Of a stretch of DNA of 12,492 nucleotides, positions 1-6,999 are shown in pieces (the stretch's first letter is position 1; each line of letters starts with the position of its first letter). The position numbers were made by a program, and so were the translations under genes. This stretch comes from an uncultured Bacteroidales bacterium (lineage in GTDB: Bacteria; Bacteroidota; Bacteroidia; Bacteroidales; UBA932). The stretch covers positions 1 through 12,492 of the forward strand of contig CAMJRT010000019.1 of assembly GCA_946408295.1 (NCBI GenBank), given 5' to 3'. The notes below the pieces were generated by a model. The model did not search any database, had not been told where the DNA came from, and saw only the letters and a program-made list of their open reading frames with translations.

Positions 1-1101
1 CTCGCCCGGACGAAGAACCGTCGAGGGGAAACGGTCCTGATTGGGAGAATCCGGGAAATGGATGGTTTCCAGCAGCATCCCTCCGAACTTGCCGATCGGA
101 CCGTACTTGCCGTCCGGATAGGCTTCTTCACTGAACGTACGGCCCGTAAAAGTCAGGATGGCCGGTTCCGTCGTCCAGGTTTGTACGCCGCGTCCGGAAA
201 CAGGCTCATACAGGTCAGCCGCCTTCCGCAGCGAGCCATCCCACGAACGGATGGCCCAGCAACCTGTCATACCGTGCATCATCGCCAACTGGGGGTTGTC
301 CATATCGATGCGCCAGTCCACCCTGTGCGGCTGGCGGAAATCGAAAGGAGTCCCCTCCACCGGCAGCAGCAGGTCCGGGCAGAAATGCCGGTTGTTCTGT
401 ACGCAGGTATCGGCCTCCACCTGCAGAAGATGGGCCATCACATATCCGCCGGCAGCCCCGATGAGATTGAAATAGGTATGATTGGAAAGATTGACGACGG
501 TAGGAGCGTCGGTCACGGCATCGTAATCCAGCACGACGGCATTGTCGTCGGTCAGCCAATAGGTGAGCGAAGCATCCAGCCGACCGGGGAAACCCTGGTC
601 GCCGTCAGGGCTGACAAGCGTAAAACGAACGCCCTGCCTCCCCTCTTCACGAAGAAGCGTACCCGACCACAGTTTCCGGTCGAAGCCTTCCTTTCCGCCG
701 TGACACTGCACCGGCTCGCCGGAGAAAGACTCGTTGGCCACCAGGTGGTACTCCTTTCCGTCCAGACGAAAAGAAGCACCGTCGATACGGTTGCCGTAAC
801 GGCCGATGACGGGCCCCAGGAAACGGTCTCCGTGCTCGAAACTCTCCAGCATACCATAACCGACGACGACATCGTCCATCCTTCCCCTCCGGTCCGGCAT
901 CCGGATGCTGACGATGCGGGCCCCGTAATCCGTCACTTCCAGACTCGCCCCCCGGCTGTTGGACAGACGGTACAGCCGGGCTTCCTCCCCGGAGGAAAGA
1001 CGGCCGAACGAGCGCTCTTCCGCCTGCGGGCGTACCCCACAGGCGGTCAAGAGCAGCAAGAAGAGACCGGCCAGGCCAGCCGGGAATCGGCAGAAAGACA
1101 T
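1..1101 (-). CDS. Aldose 1-epimerase (galactose mutarotase-like) lipoprotein, C-terminus cut by window edge
   Basis: This GalM-family protein interconverts alpha and beta anomers of a free sugar. It reads from ATG at 1101 to the left edge without a stop (367 residues), and only the last few residues are missing. The signal peptide has lipobox LTAC (Cys21), so it is exported, unlike cytoplasmic GalM. Family landmarks are GPVIGRYGNRI (96-106, substrate-binding Arg101), CHGGKEGFD (133-141, His134), LSNHTYFNL (205-213, catalytic His208), EPVSGRG (299-305) and LLETIHFPDSPN (343-354, catalytic base Glu345). The segment normally reading GYDHNFVL is GMTGCWAI here (277-284), so the conserved sugar-contacting Asp is replaced by Thr279. 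Members of this fold without all residues can act on other sugars or as binding proteins. The start overlaps the esterase stop by one base. Confidence 0.93.
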   Translation of the reverse strand, partial: MSFCRFPAGLAGLFLLLLTACGVRPQAEERSFGRLSSGEEARLYRLSNSRGASLEVTDYGARIVSIRMPDRRGRMDDVVVGYGMLESFEHGDRFLGPVIGRYGNRIDGASFRLDGKEYHLVANESFSGEPVQCHGGKEGFDRKLWSGTLLREEGRQGVRFTLVSPDGDQGFPGRLDASLTYWLTDDNAVVLDYDAVTDAPTVVNLSNHTYFNLIGAAGGYVMAHLLQVEADTCVQNNRHFCPDLLLPVEGTPFDFRQPHRVDWRIDMDNPQLAMMHGMTGCWAIRSWDGSLRKAADLYEPVSGRGVQTWTTEPAILTFTGRTFSEEAYPDGKYGPIGKFGGMLLETIHFPDSPNQDRFPSTVLRPGE

Positions 1102-2099
1102 CAGAGATTCTCCTTGAGGAAGACGAGGGTCTTGTTCAGAATCTCATACTTCTTGTCCGAACCATAGACCAGACCGTGTGAATAATAAGGATAAAACTCC
1201 TGGGCGACCTTGTGCCCGGCGGCGCGGAGGGCGTCGCAAAGGTGCTCGGCCTGTTCGTAGTTGACGGCCGTATCCCCGCTGCCGTAGAAAGTCGCGACGG
1301 CCAGTTTGCGGTCGGTCGGGACATTATAAACGGGAGAGTATTTTCTGAGGACCTCGGGATCGGCCCGGTGGAAATACTCCGTCAGTTTCTTGTTCTTGGC
1401 ACCGGACCAGTATTCGAGCATATCCAAGAGGTCATAGGCGCCGACCCACCCCACGATGAGTTTCGTTCCCTGAGTGGCAAAACCGGTCATCGTCGCAAGT
1501 TGGCCGCCGGCGGAACTGCCGATAAAGCCGATACGGGACATATCGAGATGATATTTCCTGGCATTCTTGCGGACATATTTCACGGCATCCTCCAGTTCCT
1601 TCATGACCGTTTCGATGGTGACGCCTTCTTCACCCGCCAGGGAGTACTCCACATTGACGGTCGTCACACCGCCTACCATCGAAAAATACTTGGCGTAACG
1701 CATAATGGTCGTCGTCGCGCTGCCGCCAAACCAGCCGCCGCCGTGCACCATAAAGAGCACGGGAACGGGACGGTCCGCATCCTCCGCCTCGCAGATATAC
1801 AGTTTGAGCTTACGATTCTTGTATTTTTTATAAACGACCTCGACCGGTTCGACGCCCTCCACCATCTTCTTGGTGACGGCAGGCAGGCTGCTGTAGGGCT
1901 CCAGGAGCCCCTCCGGTTGCTCACCCTTGAGGATGCGGCGCGTTTTCTTGTCGACAGAGTACGAGCCGTCGTCTTTATGGATCAGTTTCATTCCGTATTT
2001 GTTCTTGACGGGAGCATCCTGGGCCGTGACGGGACAAGCCCAGAAGAAAGGCAGCAAAAACAAAACTGCCACGATACACTTTTTCATCTTGATAAACAT
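1101..2099 (-). CDS. Exported alpha/beta-hydrolase esterase (BD-FAE-like)
   Basis: This 332-residue serine esterase or lipase-like hydrolase probably removes acetyl or other acyl groups from the glycan. HGGGW (119-123) forms the oxyanion hole. GSSAGG (194-199) is the nucleophile elbow with Ser196. GSGD supplies Asp276 and YSHG supplies His308, completing the triad. HGGGW plus GxSxG is typical of the BD-FAE and hormone-sensitive-lipase-like groups. The signal peptide is present but lacks a good lipobox, with likely cleavage after VTA (about residue 26). Two starts are possible: ATG at 2099, which overlaps the upstream TAA, or ATG at 2087 (MKKCIV), which gives a more typical signal-peptide N-region. 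The stop overlaps the mutarotase start (TGATG). Acyl specificity cannot be read from sequence. Confidence 0.9.
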   Translation of the reverse strand: MFIKMKKCIVAVLFLLPFFWACPVTAQDAPVKNKYGMKLIHKDDGSYSVDKKTRRILKGEQPEGLLEPYSSLPAVTKKMVEGVEPVEVVYKKYKNRKLKLYICEAEDADRPVPVLFMVHGGGWFGGSATTTIMRYAKYFSMVGGVTTVNVEYSLAGEEGVTIETVMKELEDAVKYVRKNARKYHLDMSRIGFIGSSAGGQLATMTGFATQGTKLIVGWVGAYDLLDMLEYWSGAKNKKLTEYFHRADPEVLRKYSPVYNVPTDRKLAVATFYGSGDTAVNYEQAEHLCDALRAAGHKVAQEFYPYYSHGLVYGSDKKYEILNKTLVFLKENL

Positions 2100-3208
2100 T
2101 ATTGGTAAATAGGATATTTCGGGTGAAGGCCGGCTTCGCTTTTGTCCGCCGTCAGGCTGCGTACCAGTTCGATTTCCACAGCGTCGTAGGGAGTGTAGTC
2201 GGGCCAGTAGATGCTATGGAACCAGACGGCCGGCTCCCCGTCCTCGGGACGGTGTCCCCAGGGGAAGCGATACTCGCACTTGCCTTCCGCAAGTCCCCAG
2301 TTCAAGGCACCGACTTTTTCCCGTTTCAGGATGGGCAGACAAGCCTCGAAAGTCGAGCCCATCGTACGGCCCATATACTCCTGACAGACCATCGGCCGAC
2401 GGAAACGGCTCAGCATCCGGATGAAATTTTCCAATTCCTCGGGAGGATAATAGCAATGGAAGGTCAGGATATCGGAATTCTCGCAGACGAAAGCGACCAT
2501 ATCCAGACGGGTATGGGCGGGTTTGTAACCCGGGCGGATCCAGATGGGTGAAGTCAAAGGCTGCGAAGGACGCACCTCCCAGGCCCAGTTGTACATCTCG
2601 CGCATAAATGCAAGACAGTCCCGGCCGTCCTTGAGGTTTTCGGGCTCATTGTAAAGACACCAGTAGAGGATGCGCGAATCGTTTCCGAACGTCCTGAGGA
2701 TATCCTGGAGATAATCCTTGAACTCTCCCCAGCGGTCCGGGTTGTCCAGGATTCCGGTGATGGGGCTATGGCACCAGTGTCCGCCGCCGTGTTCCCCGGG
2801 CTGACGCTGGGGCTGGGGGCCGGGCTGCTCCTCCCCTCCGCCGTTGGTACAGAAAGTGAACGTCACCTTGAGACCGTGGGCGTCCGCCAGTTCCAACAAC
2901 TGCGAAATACGCCGCTTGAAACCCGGTGCATCCTGAAACCAGAGCAACTCGTGCAGATAAATCCGCACCGTATTGAAGCCCAGGCTCTCGCAAAGGGAGA
3001 ATTCTTTGTCCAGCACTTGGGGATTGAAGGTATCCGCCTGCCACATCTCCAATTGGTTGATGGCATAGGTCGGGACATAGCAGCATCCGACGGGCCACTC
3101 CGTACCGGTCCACCAGTCGCGGGCCTGCCCGGCAGACCAGCGTCCTTTGGACGGCTCCGTACAGGCGCTCAAAATGAGCACTGCGAGCAAAATGACATAC
3201 CTTTTCAT
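2099..3208 (-). CDS. Clan GH-A (GH5-like) glycoside hydrolase lipoprotein
   Basis: This is a TIM-barrel retaining glycosidase of 369 residues. The signal peptide ends in lipobox LSAC (Cys16). GFNTVRIYLHELLW (77-90) fits an early barrel strand. LYNEPEN (185-191) carries the asparagine-glutamate pair of clan GH-A, making Glu188 the likely acid/base. CQEYMG (275-280) supplies the likely nucleophile Glu277, and LNWGL (302-306) looks like a later strand tryptophan. Such proteins are often named cellulase-like or 1,4-beta-xylanase, but substrate assignment is not justified here. An unusual loop at about 120-148, rich in Gly, Pro and Gln and bounded by Cys120 and Cys146, follows the strand ending FTFC. 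The start is fixed by the ATGA overlap with the upstream propeller gene, and the stop overlaps the esterase start by one base. Clan assignment is strong, the exact family less so. Confidence 0.88.
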   Translation of the reverse strand: MKRYVILLAVLILSACTEPSKGRWSAGQARDWWTGTEWPVGCCYVPTYAINQLEMWQADTFNPQVLDKEFSLCESLGFNTVRIYLHELLWFQDAPGFKRRISQLLELADAHGLKVTFTFCTNGGGEEQPGPQPQRQPGEHGGGHWCHSPITGILDNPDRWGEFKDYLQDILRTFGNDSRILYWCLYNEPENLKDGRDCLAFMREMYNWAWEVRPSQPLTSPIWIRPGYKPAHTRLDMVAFVCENSDILTFHCYYPPEELENFIRMLSRFRRPMVCQEYMGRTMGSTFEACLPILKREKVGALNWGLAEGKCEYRFPWGHRPEDGEPAVWFHSIYWPDYTPYDAVEIELVRSLTADKSEAGLHPKYPIYQ

Positions 3209-4425
3209 TTCTTGACAATGCTTCCTTTGTTAATCCAGATACAACCCTTGTACTGGGTCGTAAGGATAAAACGGTTGCCGCCGATATCGCACAGCGCGTT
3301 CCACAGGGCGCCACCCTTCGGATTCGCCTCCAGAGGCACTGCGGGCGGAGCGGCATAAGTCGCGTTGAATTTTCCGCCGGACACGGCAGAACGGGGCACA
3401 CAATGGATCCAGGGACGGGAATACTTGTCGGAAAGCGGCTTGGGCGTACCTTCCGCACACTGCCCGCACACCAGGATATAATCGTCGGTGTGCGTAATGT
3501 AGGGAGCGCCGCAATAGACGTCACGGTCGGGCTCGTAAGGATAGAACCGCCGGTCTGAATACTTGCTGATAAATTGGGCCGGCCAGCCTTCATCCGCTTT
3601 GCAGGACATCATCATCAACTCCATCGCATTCTTCGCACCGCGCTCGTCCTTATGCTCGATAATCAGCCAGATGTATCCGTCGCAGAGGGTCAGGACAGGC
3701 ATACAGTCCCAACCGATGCTTCCGCCCGCATCCGCATTGCAGACGATGTGCGCTCCGGACCAGGTCTGTCCCCCGTCGGTCGATTCGACATAGGAAATAT
3801 TGTTGCCTGCGGAACTGTCGCGGCGGCCGTCCAGATACTTGCGGTAATAGGGTGTATTATCCGTAAAATAGACCTGTACCCGGCCATCCGGGAGCACCAG
3901 GACGCTGGACTCCATCGCGCCCTTCATAATCTTTTCATCCCCGGTGTATTCCCACACCATAGAAGGATAGGTCTCGATACGCTCGCTCCAGGTCTTGCCT
4001 CCGTCCTTGGAAATGGTGCTGTAGATACACTCCGCGTGGATCCAGGTCTTGTAACCGGCCGGACGCAGGGTAACGGTACAGAGGATGTCCCCGTTGGGCA
4101 GTTGGGCAAAATCAGGTCTGGTGCAAAGTACGCGAACCGATTCTTTCCGCTGGGGATTGAAATGGGTAAACTTGGACATCACGGGAACTTCTTCGCTCCA
4201 ACTCTCCCCTTCATCCGGGCTGAAACGGGCGAAAATGCTCGAATCACGGTTGTATGCAACCATCAGCCTGCCGTCCGCCAGCGGATGCACGCGACCGTAC
4301 CCTCCGCGACATATTTTCTTCAGACCTTCCCAACGAATTTCGAAATCTCCCCCGTCGGAACGAGCGCCCGCCGGAAGGAGGGATGCCGCGACAAGCGCGG
4401 ACAAAACAATCAGCAACTTCTTCAT
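3205..4425 (-). CDS. Asp-box (BNR) beta-propeller glycosidase-like protein, copy 2
   Basis: This 406-residue paralogue of the preceding gene is clearly more than half identical along its whole length. Asp boxes lie at 69-76, 139-146 and 215-222, and the candidate catalytic glutamates are Glu172 (GAMESSVLVLP) and Glu257 (LIIEHKD). The N-terminus differs: a signal peptide ending PAGA-RS with no lipobox, so this copy is probably soluble in the periplasm while its twin is lipid-anchored. GYGRVH replaces the sialidase FRIP motif. The protein is cysteine-rich for an exported enzyme (14 Cys), and about ten cysteines align with the other copy. It starts one base after the upstream stop and overlaps the next gene by four bases (ATGA). 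It is likely an exo-acting glycosidase or a binding propeller. The substrate is unknown. Confidence 0.87.
   Translation of the reverse strand: MKKLLIVLSALVAASLLPAGARSDGGDFEIRWEGLKKICRGGYGRVHPLADGRLMVAYNRDSSIFARFSPDEGESWSEEVPVMSKFTHFNPQRKESVRVLCTRPDFAQLPNGDILCTVTLRPAGYKTWIHAECIYSTISKDGGKTWSERIETYPSMVWEYTGDEKIMKGAMESSVLVLPDGRVQVYFTDNTPYYRKYLDGRRDSSAGNNISYVESTDGGQTWSGAHIVCNADAGGSIGWDCMPVLTLCDGYIWLIIEHKDERGAKNAMELMMMSCKADEGWPAQFISKYSDRRFYPYEPDRDVYCGAPYITHTDDYILVCGQCAEGTPKPLSDKYSRPWIHCVPRSAVSGGKFNATYAAPPAVPLEANPKGGALWNALCDIGGNRFILTTQYKGCIWINKGSIVKK
3843..3924. repeat. Near-identical 82-bp segment shared by the two propeller genes (copy in the 3205-4425 gene)
   Basis: This segment and 5071-5152 align without gaps over 82 bases with about nine mismatches, mostly transitions that leave the protein unchanged. 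It encodes the GAMESSVLVLP...VYFTDNTPYYR region holding the first candidate catalytic glutamate. It is the best-preserved DNA trace I see of the tandem gene duplication and could support recombination or gene conversion between the copies. Confidence 0.8.
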
Positions 4426-4426
4426 A

Positions 4427-5689
4427 TCACTTATTCTTGATGGTTCCTTTATTAATCCAGAGAGCCCCCTGGTGGGTCGTTACGACGAAAAAGGTATTGT
4501 CGCCGAGCGAACATAGGGAATTCCAGTTGGCGCTGTAAACCGTCTGGTCGATTTTGATGGGCGACGGCGCCTCATAGGTTCCGCTGAATTTCCCGTTCGC
4601 GGCGGAAGACAGCGGGATACAATGAATCCAGGGGGCGGAATAATCTCCGGTCAGCGGACTGGCGGAATTCTCCGCAGACTGTCCGACGATGACGAAATAA
4701 TCTTCCGTTTTGACGATATAGGGCGCTCCACAATAATACTCCGCCTTGGGCGGATAGGGATAGAAACGACGGGCCGAATATTTGCCGATGACTTCTTCCG
4801 GCCATCCCTCTTCCAGGCGGCAGGACATCATTTGCAGATTCATCGCCACATTCTCCGGCGAAGTTCCCCGGACATCCTTGTGTTCGATGATGAGATAAAT
4901 CCACCCATCGTGGCAGACGACTTCCGGCATACAGTCCCAACCAACCAGGGAGCCCTCGTCCGAATTGCAGACGATATGGCCGGCGGACCAGGTATAGCCG
5001 CCGTCCGAAGACTCTACCATCATCACGCAATTGCCGGCCTGCGTACTGCGTTTCCCGTCCAGATACGCCCGGTAATAAGGCGTATTGTCCGTGAAATAAA
5101 CCTGCACCCGGCCGTTCGGGAGCACCAGGACACTGGACTCCATCGCGCCCTTGGGGACGTCATCCACGCCCTTATATTCCCAGATTTGCGACGGGTAGGT
5201 CTCGATTTCCTTGCTCCAAGTCTTGCCGCCGTCCCTGGAGATCGTCGACACGATACACTCGGCGTGCAGCCAGGTACGGTTGCCGGCTGGCTGCTGGGTG
5301 ATGGTGCAGAGAATATCTCCATTGGGCAGTTGGGCAAAATCCGGACGGGTGCACCGCACGCGCACGGACTGTTTGCGGTCTTTGTTGTAGTAACTGAACT
5401 TGGCCATCACGGTGACGGGATTGCTCCAGGTGGTTCCATTGTCCGAACTGAAACGGGCGAAGACGCTGGAATCGTTGCCGTATGCCAGCATCAAACGTCC
5501 GTCAGCCAGGCGGTGCATACGTCCGTATCCGCCCGAACACACCTTGGTAATCTTTCCCCAGGTCACTTCAAAGCCGCTTGTCTTGCCTCCGTGTTCTTCT
5601 CCGCCGGAATCATCCGCCGATTTGGAACAGGCCGGCAGGGACAGCACGGCCAGCAGCAAAGCCAGTCTGAAAAAACGCTTCATCATCAT
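4427..5689 (-). CDS. Asp-box (BNR) beta-propeller glycosidase-like lipoprotein, copy 1
   Basis: This is a sialidase-superfamily six-bladed propeller protein of 420 residues. Three in-frame ATG codons run together at 5681-5689, and the first overlaps the upstream TAA. Any of the three gives the same signal peptide with lipobox LPAC (Cys21). A longer in-frame reading upstream lies inside the FAD gene and was discarded. Three Asp boxes (SxDxGxxW) are clear at 81-88, 151-158 and 227-234. Two conserved acidic sites stand out: Glu184 in GAMESSVLVLP and Glu269 in LIIEHKD, the latter 16 residues after DCMP. These resemble the two-glutamate arrangement of GH93 exo-arabinanases, by memory only. The classical sialidase FRIP motif is absent (GYGRMH instead), so sialic acid is not supported as substrate. 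It is followed after one base by a close paralogue. Confidence 0.88.
   Translation of the reverse strand: MMMKRFFRLALLLAVLSLPACSKSADDSGGEEHGGKTSGFEVTWGKITKVCSGGYGRMHRLADGRLMLAYGNDSSVFARFSSDNGTTWSNPVTVMAKFSYYNKDRKQSVRVRCTRPDFAQLPNGDILCTITQQPAGNRTWLHAECIVSTISRDGGKTWSKEIETYPSQIWEYKGVDDVPKGAMESSVLVLPNGRVQVYFTDNTPYYRAYLDGKRSTQAGNCVMMVESSDGGYTWSAGHIVCNSDEGSLVGWDCMPEVVCHDGWIYLIIEHKDVRGTSPENVAMNLQMMSCRLEEGWPEEVIGKYSARRFYPYPPKAEYYCGAPYIVKTEDYFVIVGQSAENSASPLTGDYSAPWIHCIPLSSAANGKFSGTYEAPSPIKIDQTVYSANWNSLCSLGDNTFFVVTTHQGALWINKGTIKNK
5071..5152. repeat. Near-identical 82-bp segment shared by the two propeller genes (copy in the 4427-5689 gene)
   Basis: Partner of the segment at 3843-3924, in the same orientation and about 1.2 kb away. 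See that entry for the match. Both lie wholly inside coding sequence, so this is a paralogue signature and not a mobile-element repeat. Confidence 0.8.
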
Positions 5690-6999
5690 TACAGAGAAAG
5701 TTTGGCATTCTGGTCCTTCAGCAGTTTCTGCAGGCTGGCGACATCGACGTCCTGCACGCTGCAACGGTTCAGGACAGCCAGTGCCGCCGCATTGCCGGCC
5801 GCCTGTCCGGTCACGAAACAGGTTCCGATTTCACGGGCGTCCCAGACCAGTCCTTCATCGAAACCGAAGCAACGCCCGGCGACCAGCAGGTTCTTGACTT
5901 TCTTCGGGACGATGGCACCGTAGGGAATCTGCCAGACGGGACGTTCCTTTTTCTTGATGGACTGACCTTTGTACTTGATGGTATTGGAACCGCCGCTCAT
6001 ACCGATGCTGTCGGGATAGGACGTATAATGCATCGACTCTTCCAGCGTGACGCTGCGGACCGGTTTGAGGACACGGGTGATACGCACGCCCATCTGCGGA
6101 GGCGTTTCAAGCAGGAAGGCATTCTCCCCGCCTTCGCGGCTGCGAAGTTTGCCGGTGCGCTCCCACATCTCCTGACGCAGTTGCATCCACACCTTGGTAT
6201 TGTTGAAAACATCCAGGCCGTCCAGGTCAGGCACGCCGCCGGAGTGCATCACGCGGACGCCCGGGATGGGCGTACGGGTACCCCCTTTCATATTCTCGGC
6301 AATGCCGCCGACGCGCCACATCGCTCCGATGGGATAACGTATCTGATAGAAATCTTCACCCGACCAGGCCATCACGTCACCGTCGCCGCTGGCATCCACC
6401 ACAGCCTTGGTATTGACGGCCAGCCGACCGGCCTGGGTTTCCAGGACGACCGCCGTGATGCGGTTGCCGGACATCAGCACGTCGGCGGCGGTACTGTTGT
6501 AAATAACCTGCACACCGGCTTCCTGAATCATTTGCTCCATCACATACTTTGCCGCTTCGGGGTCGGCGGTAGGATCTTTGGGATTGAGCGCCATTCCCAT
6601 ATCGAAAAGGCGCGAGCATAATTCGTGGGCGAAACCGTAAATACACTTGGTCCACTCCCCGGCCTGATCAAGACCGTGGGTGGAGAGGACCGGCAGGACC
6701 AGTCCGCCCGTCCAGAGTCCGCCGAGAAAAGCATAACGCTCCAGCAGCAGGACGGAAATACCGTTGCGCGCCGCGGAAATGGCGGCGGAAACGCCGGCCG
6801 GACCGCCGCCTACGACGACCAGGTCCACGGATGCCACGACGGGGATTTTCCGGGAAGGTTCGCTGACCCAGCCCTGGGGCTGGATGGCGGAGGGAACATT
6901 CTTTTTTCGAGCGGCGAAGGCAGGGGGCGCGCCGGCTCCGCTAAGGGTCAAGGCTCCCGCACCGATGAGGGAAGCCTTCAGGAAATTTCTTCTGTCCAT
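5689..6999 (-). CDS. Tat-exported FAD-dependent oxidoreductase (FAD_oxidored family)
   Basis: This 436-residue flavoprotein begins with a twin-arginine signal (RRNFLK at 3-8, then a hydrophobic stretch ending APPAFA), so it should be exported already folded with FAD bound. Residues 59-88 form the dinucleotide-binding fold (DLVVVGGGPAG, with a terminal LLLER acidic end that binds ribose). A GGLWTGG motif at 93-99 follows, then VVDASGDGDV at 200-209. The C-terminal FAD motif is NLLVAGRC (370-377), with GQAAGNAAA at 398-406. These match the FAD_oxidored group (PF12831-like), whose substrates are mostly unknown and which is sometimes mislabelled xanthan lyase. Its place between the binding genes and the glycosidases suggests it oxidises a sugar or glycoside. 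That is inference. No cytochrome, quinone or oxygen partner is visible. Its stop codon overlaps the next start by one base. Confidence 0.9.
   Translation of the reverse strand: MDRRNFLKASLIGAGALTLSGAGAPPAFAARKKNVPSAIQPQGWVSEPSRKIPVVASVDLVVVGGGPAGVSAAISAARNGISVLLLERYAFLGGLWTGGLVLPVLSTHGLDQAGEWTKCIYGFAHELCSRLFDMGMALNPKDPTADPEAAKYVMEQMIQEAGVQVIYNSTAADVLMSGNRITAVVLETQAGRLAVNTKAVVDASGDGDVMAWSGEDFYQIRYPIGAMWRVGGIAENMKGGTRTPIPGVRVMHSGGVPDLDGLDVFNNTKVWMQLRQEMWERTGKLRSREGGENAFLLETPPQMGVRITRVLKPVRSVTLEESMHYTSYPDSIGMSGGSNTIKYKGQSIKKKERPVWQIPYGAIVPKKVKNLLVAGRCFGFDEGLVWDAREIGTCFVTGQAAGNAAALAVLNRCSVQDVDVASLQKLLKDQNAKLSL

Noticed and set aside
58..1167. Long plus-strand open frame of 369 codons
   Set aside because: It lies antisense to the mutarotase gene, which has full family motifs. 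The translation shows no fold or motif, and long antisense frames are expected in GC-rich coding DNA.
3205..5689. Calling the propeller genes sialidases and the locus a sialic-acid PUL
   Set aside because: Asp boxes occur in many families. The FRIP motif is missing and no sialic-acid lyase, epimerase or transporter gene is in the window.
5690..5764. Upstream extension of the first propeller gene by 25 codons
   Set aside because: The extension lies inside the FAD gene and would bury the lipoprotein signal peptide. The ATG cluster at 5681-5689 is the better start.
4622..5923. Plus-strand open frame of 433 codons
   Set aside because: It crosses the junction of two well-supported minus-strand genes and its residues are the antisense image of conserved propeller motifs.
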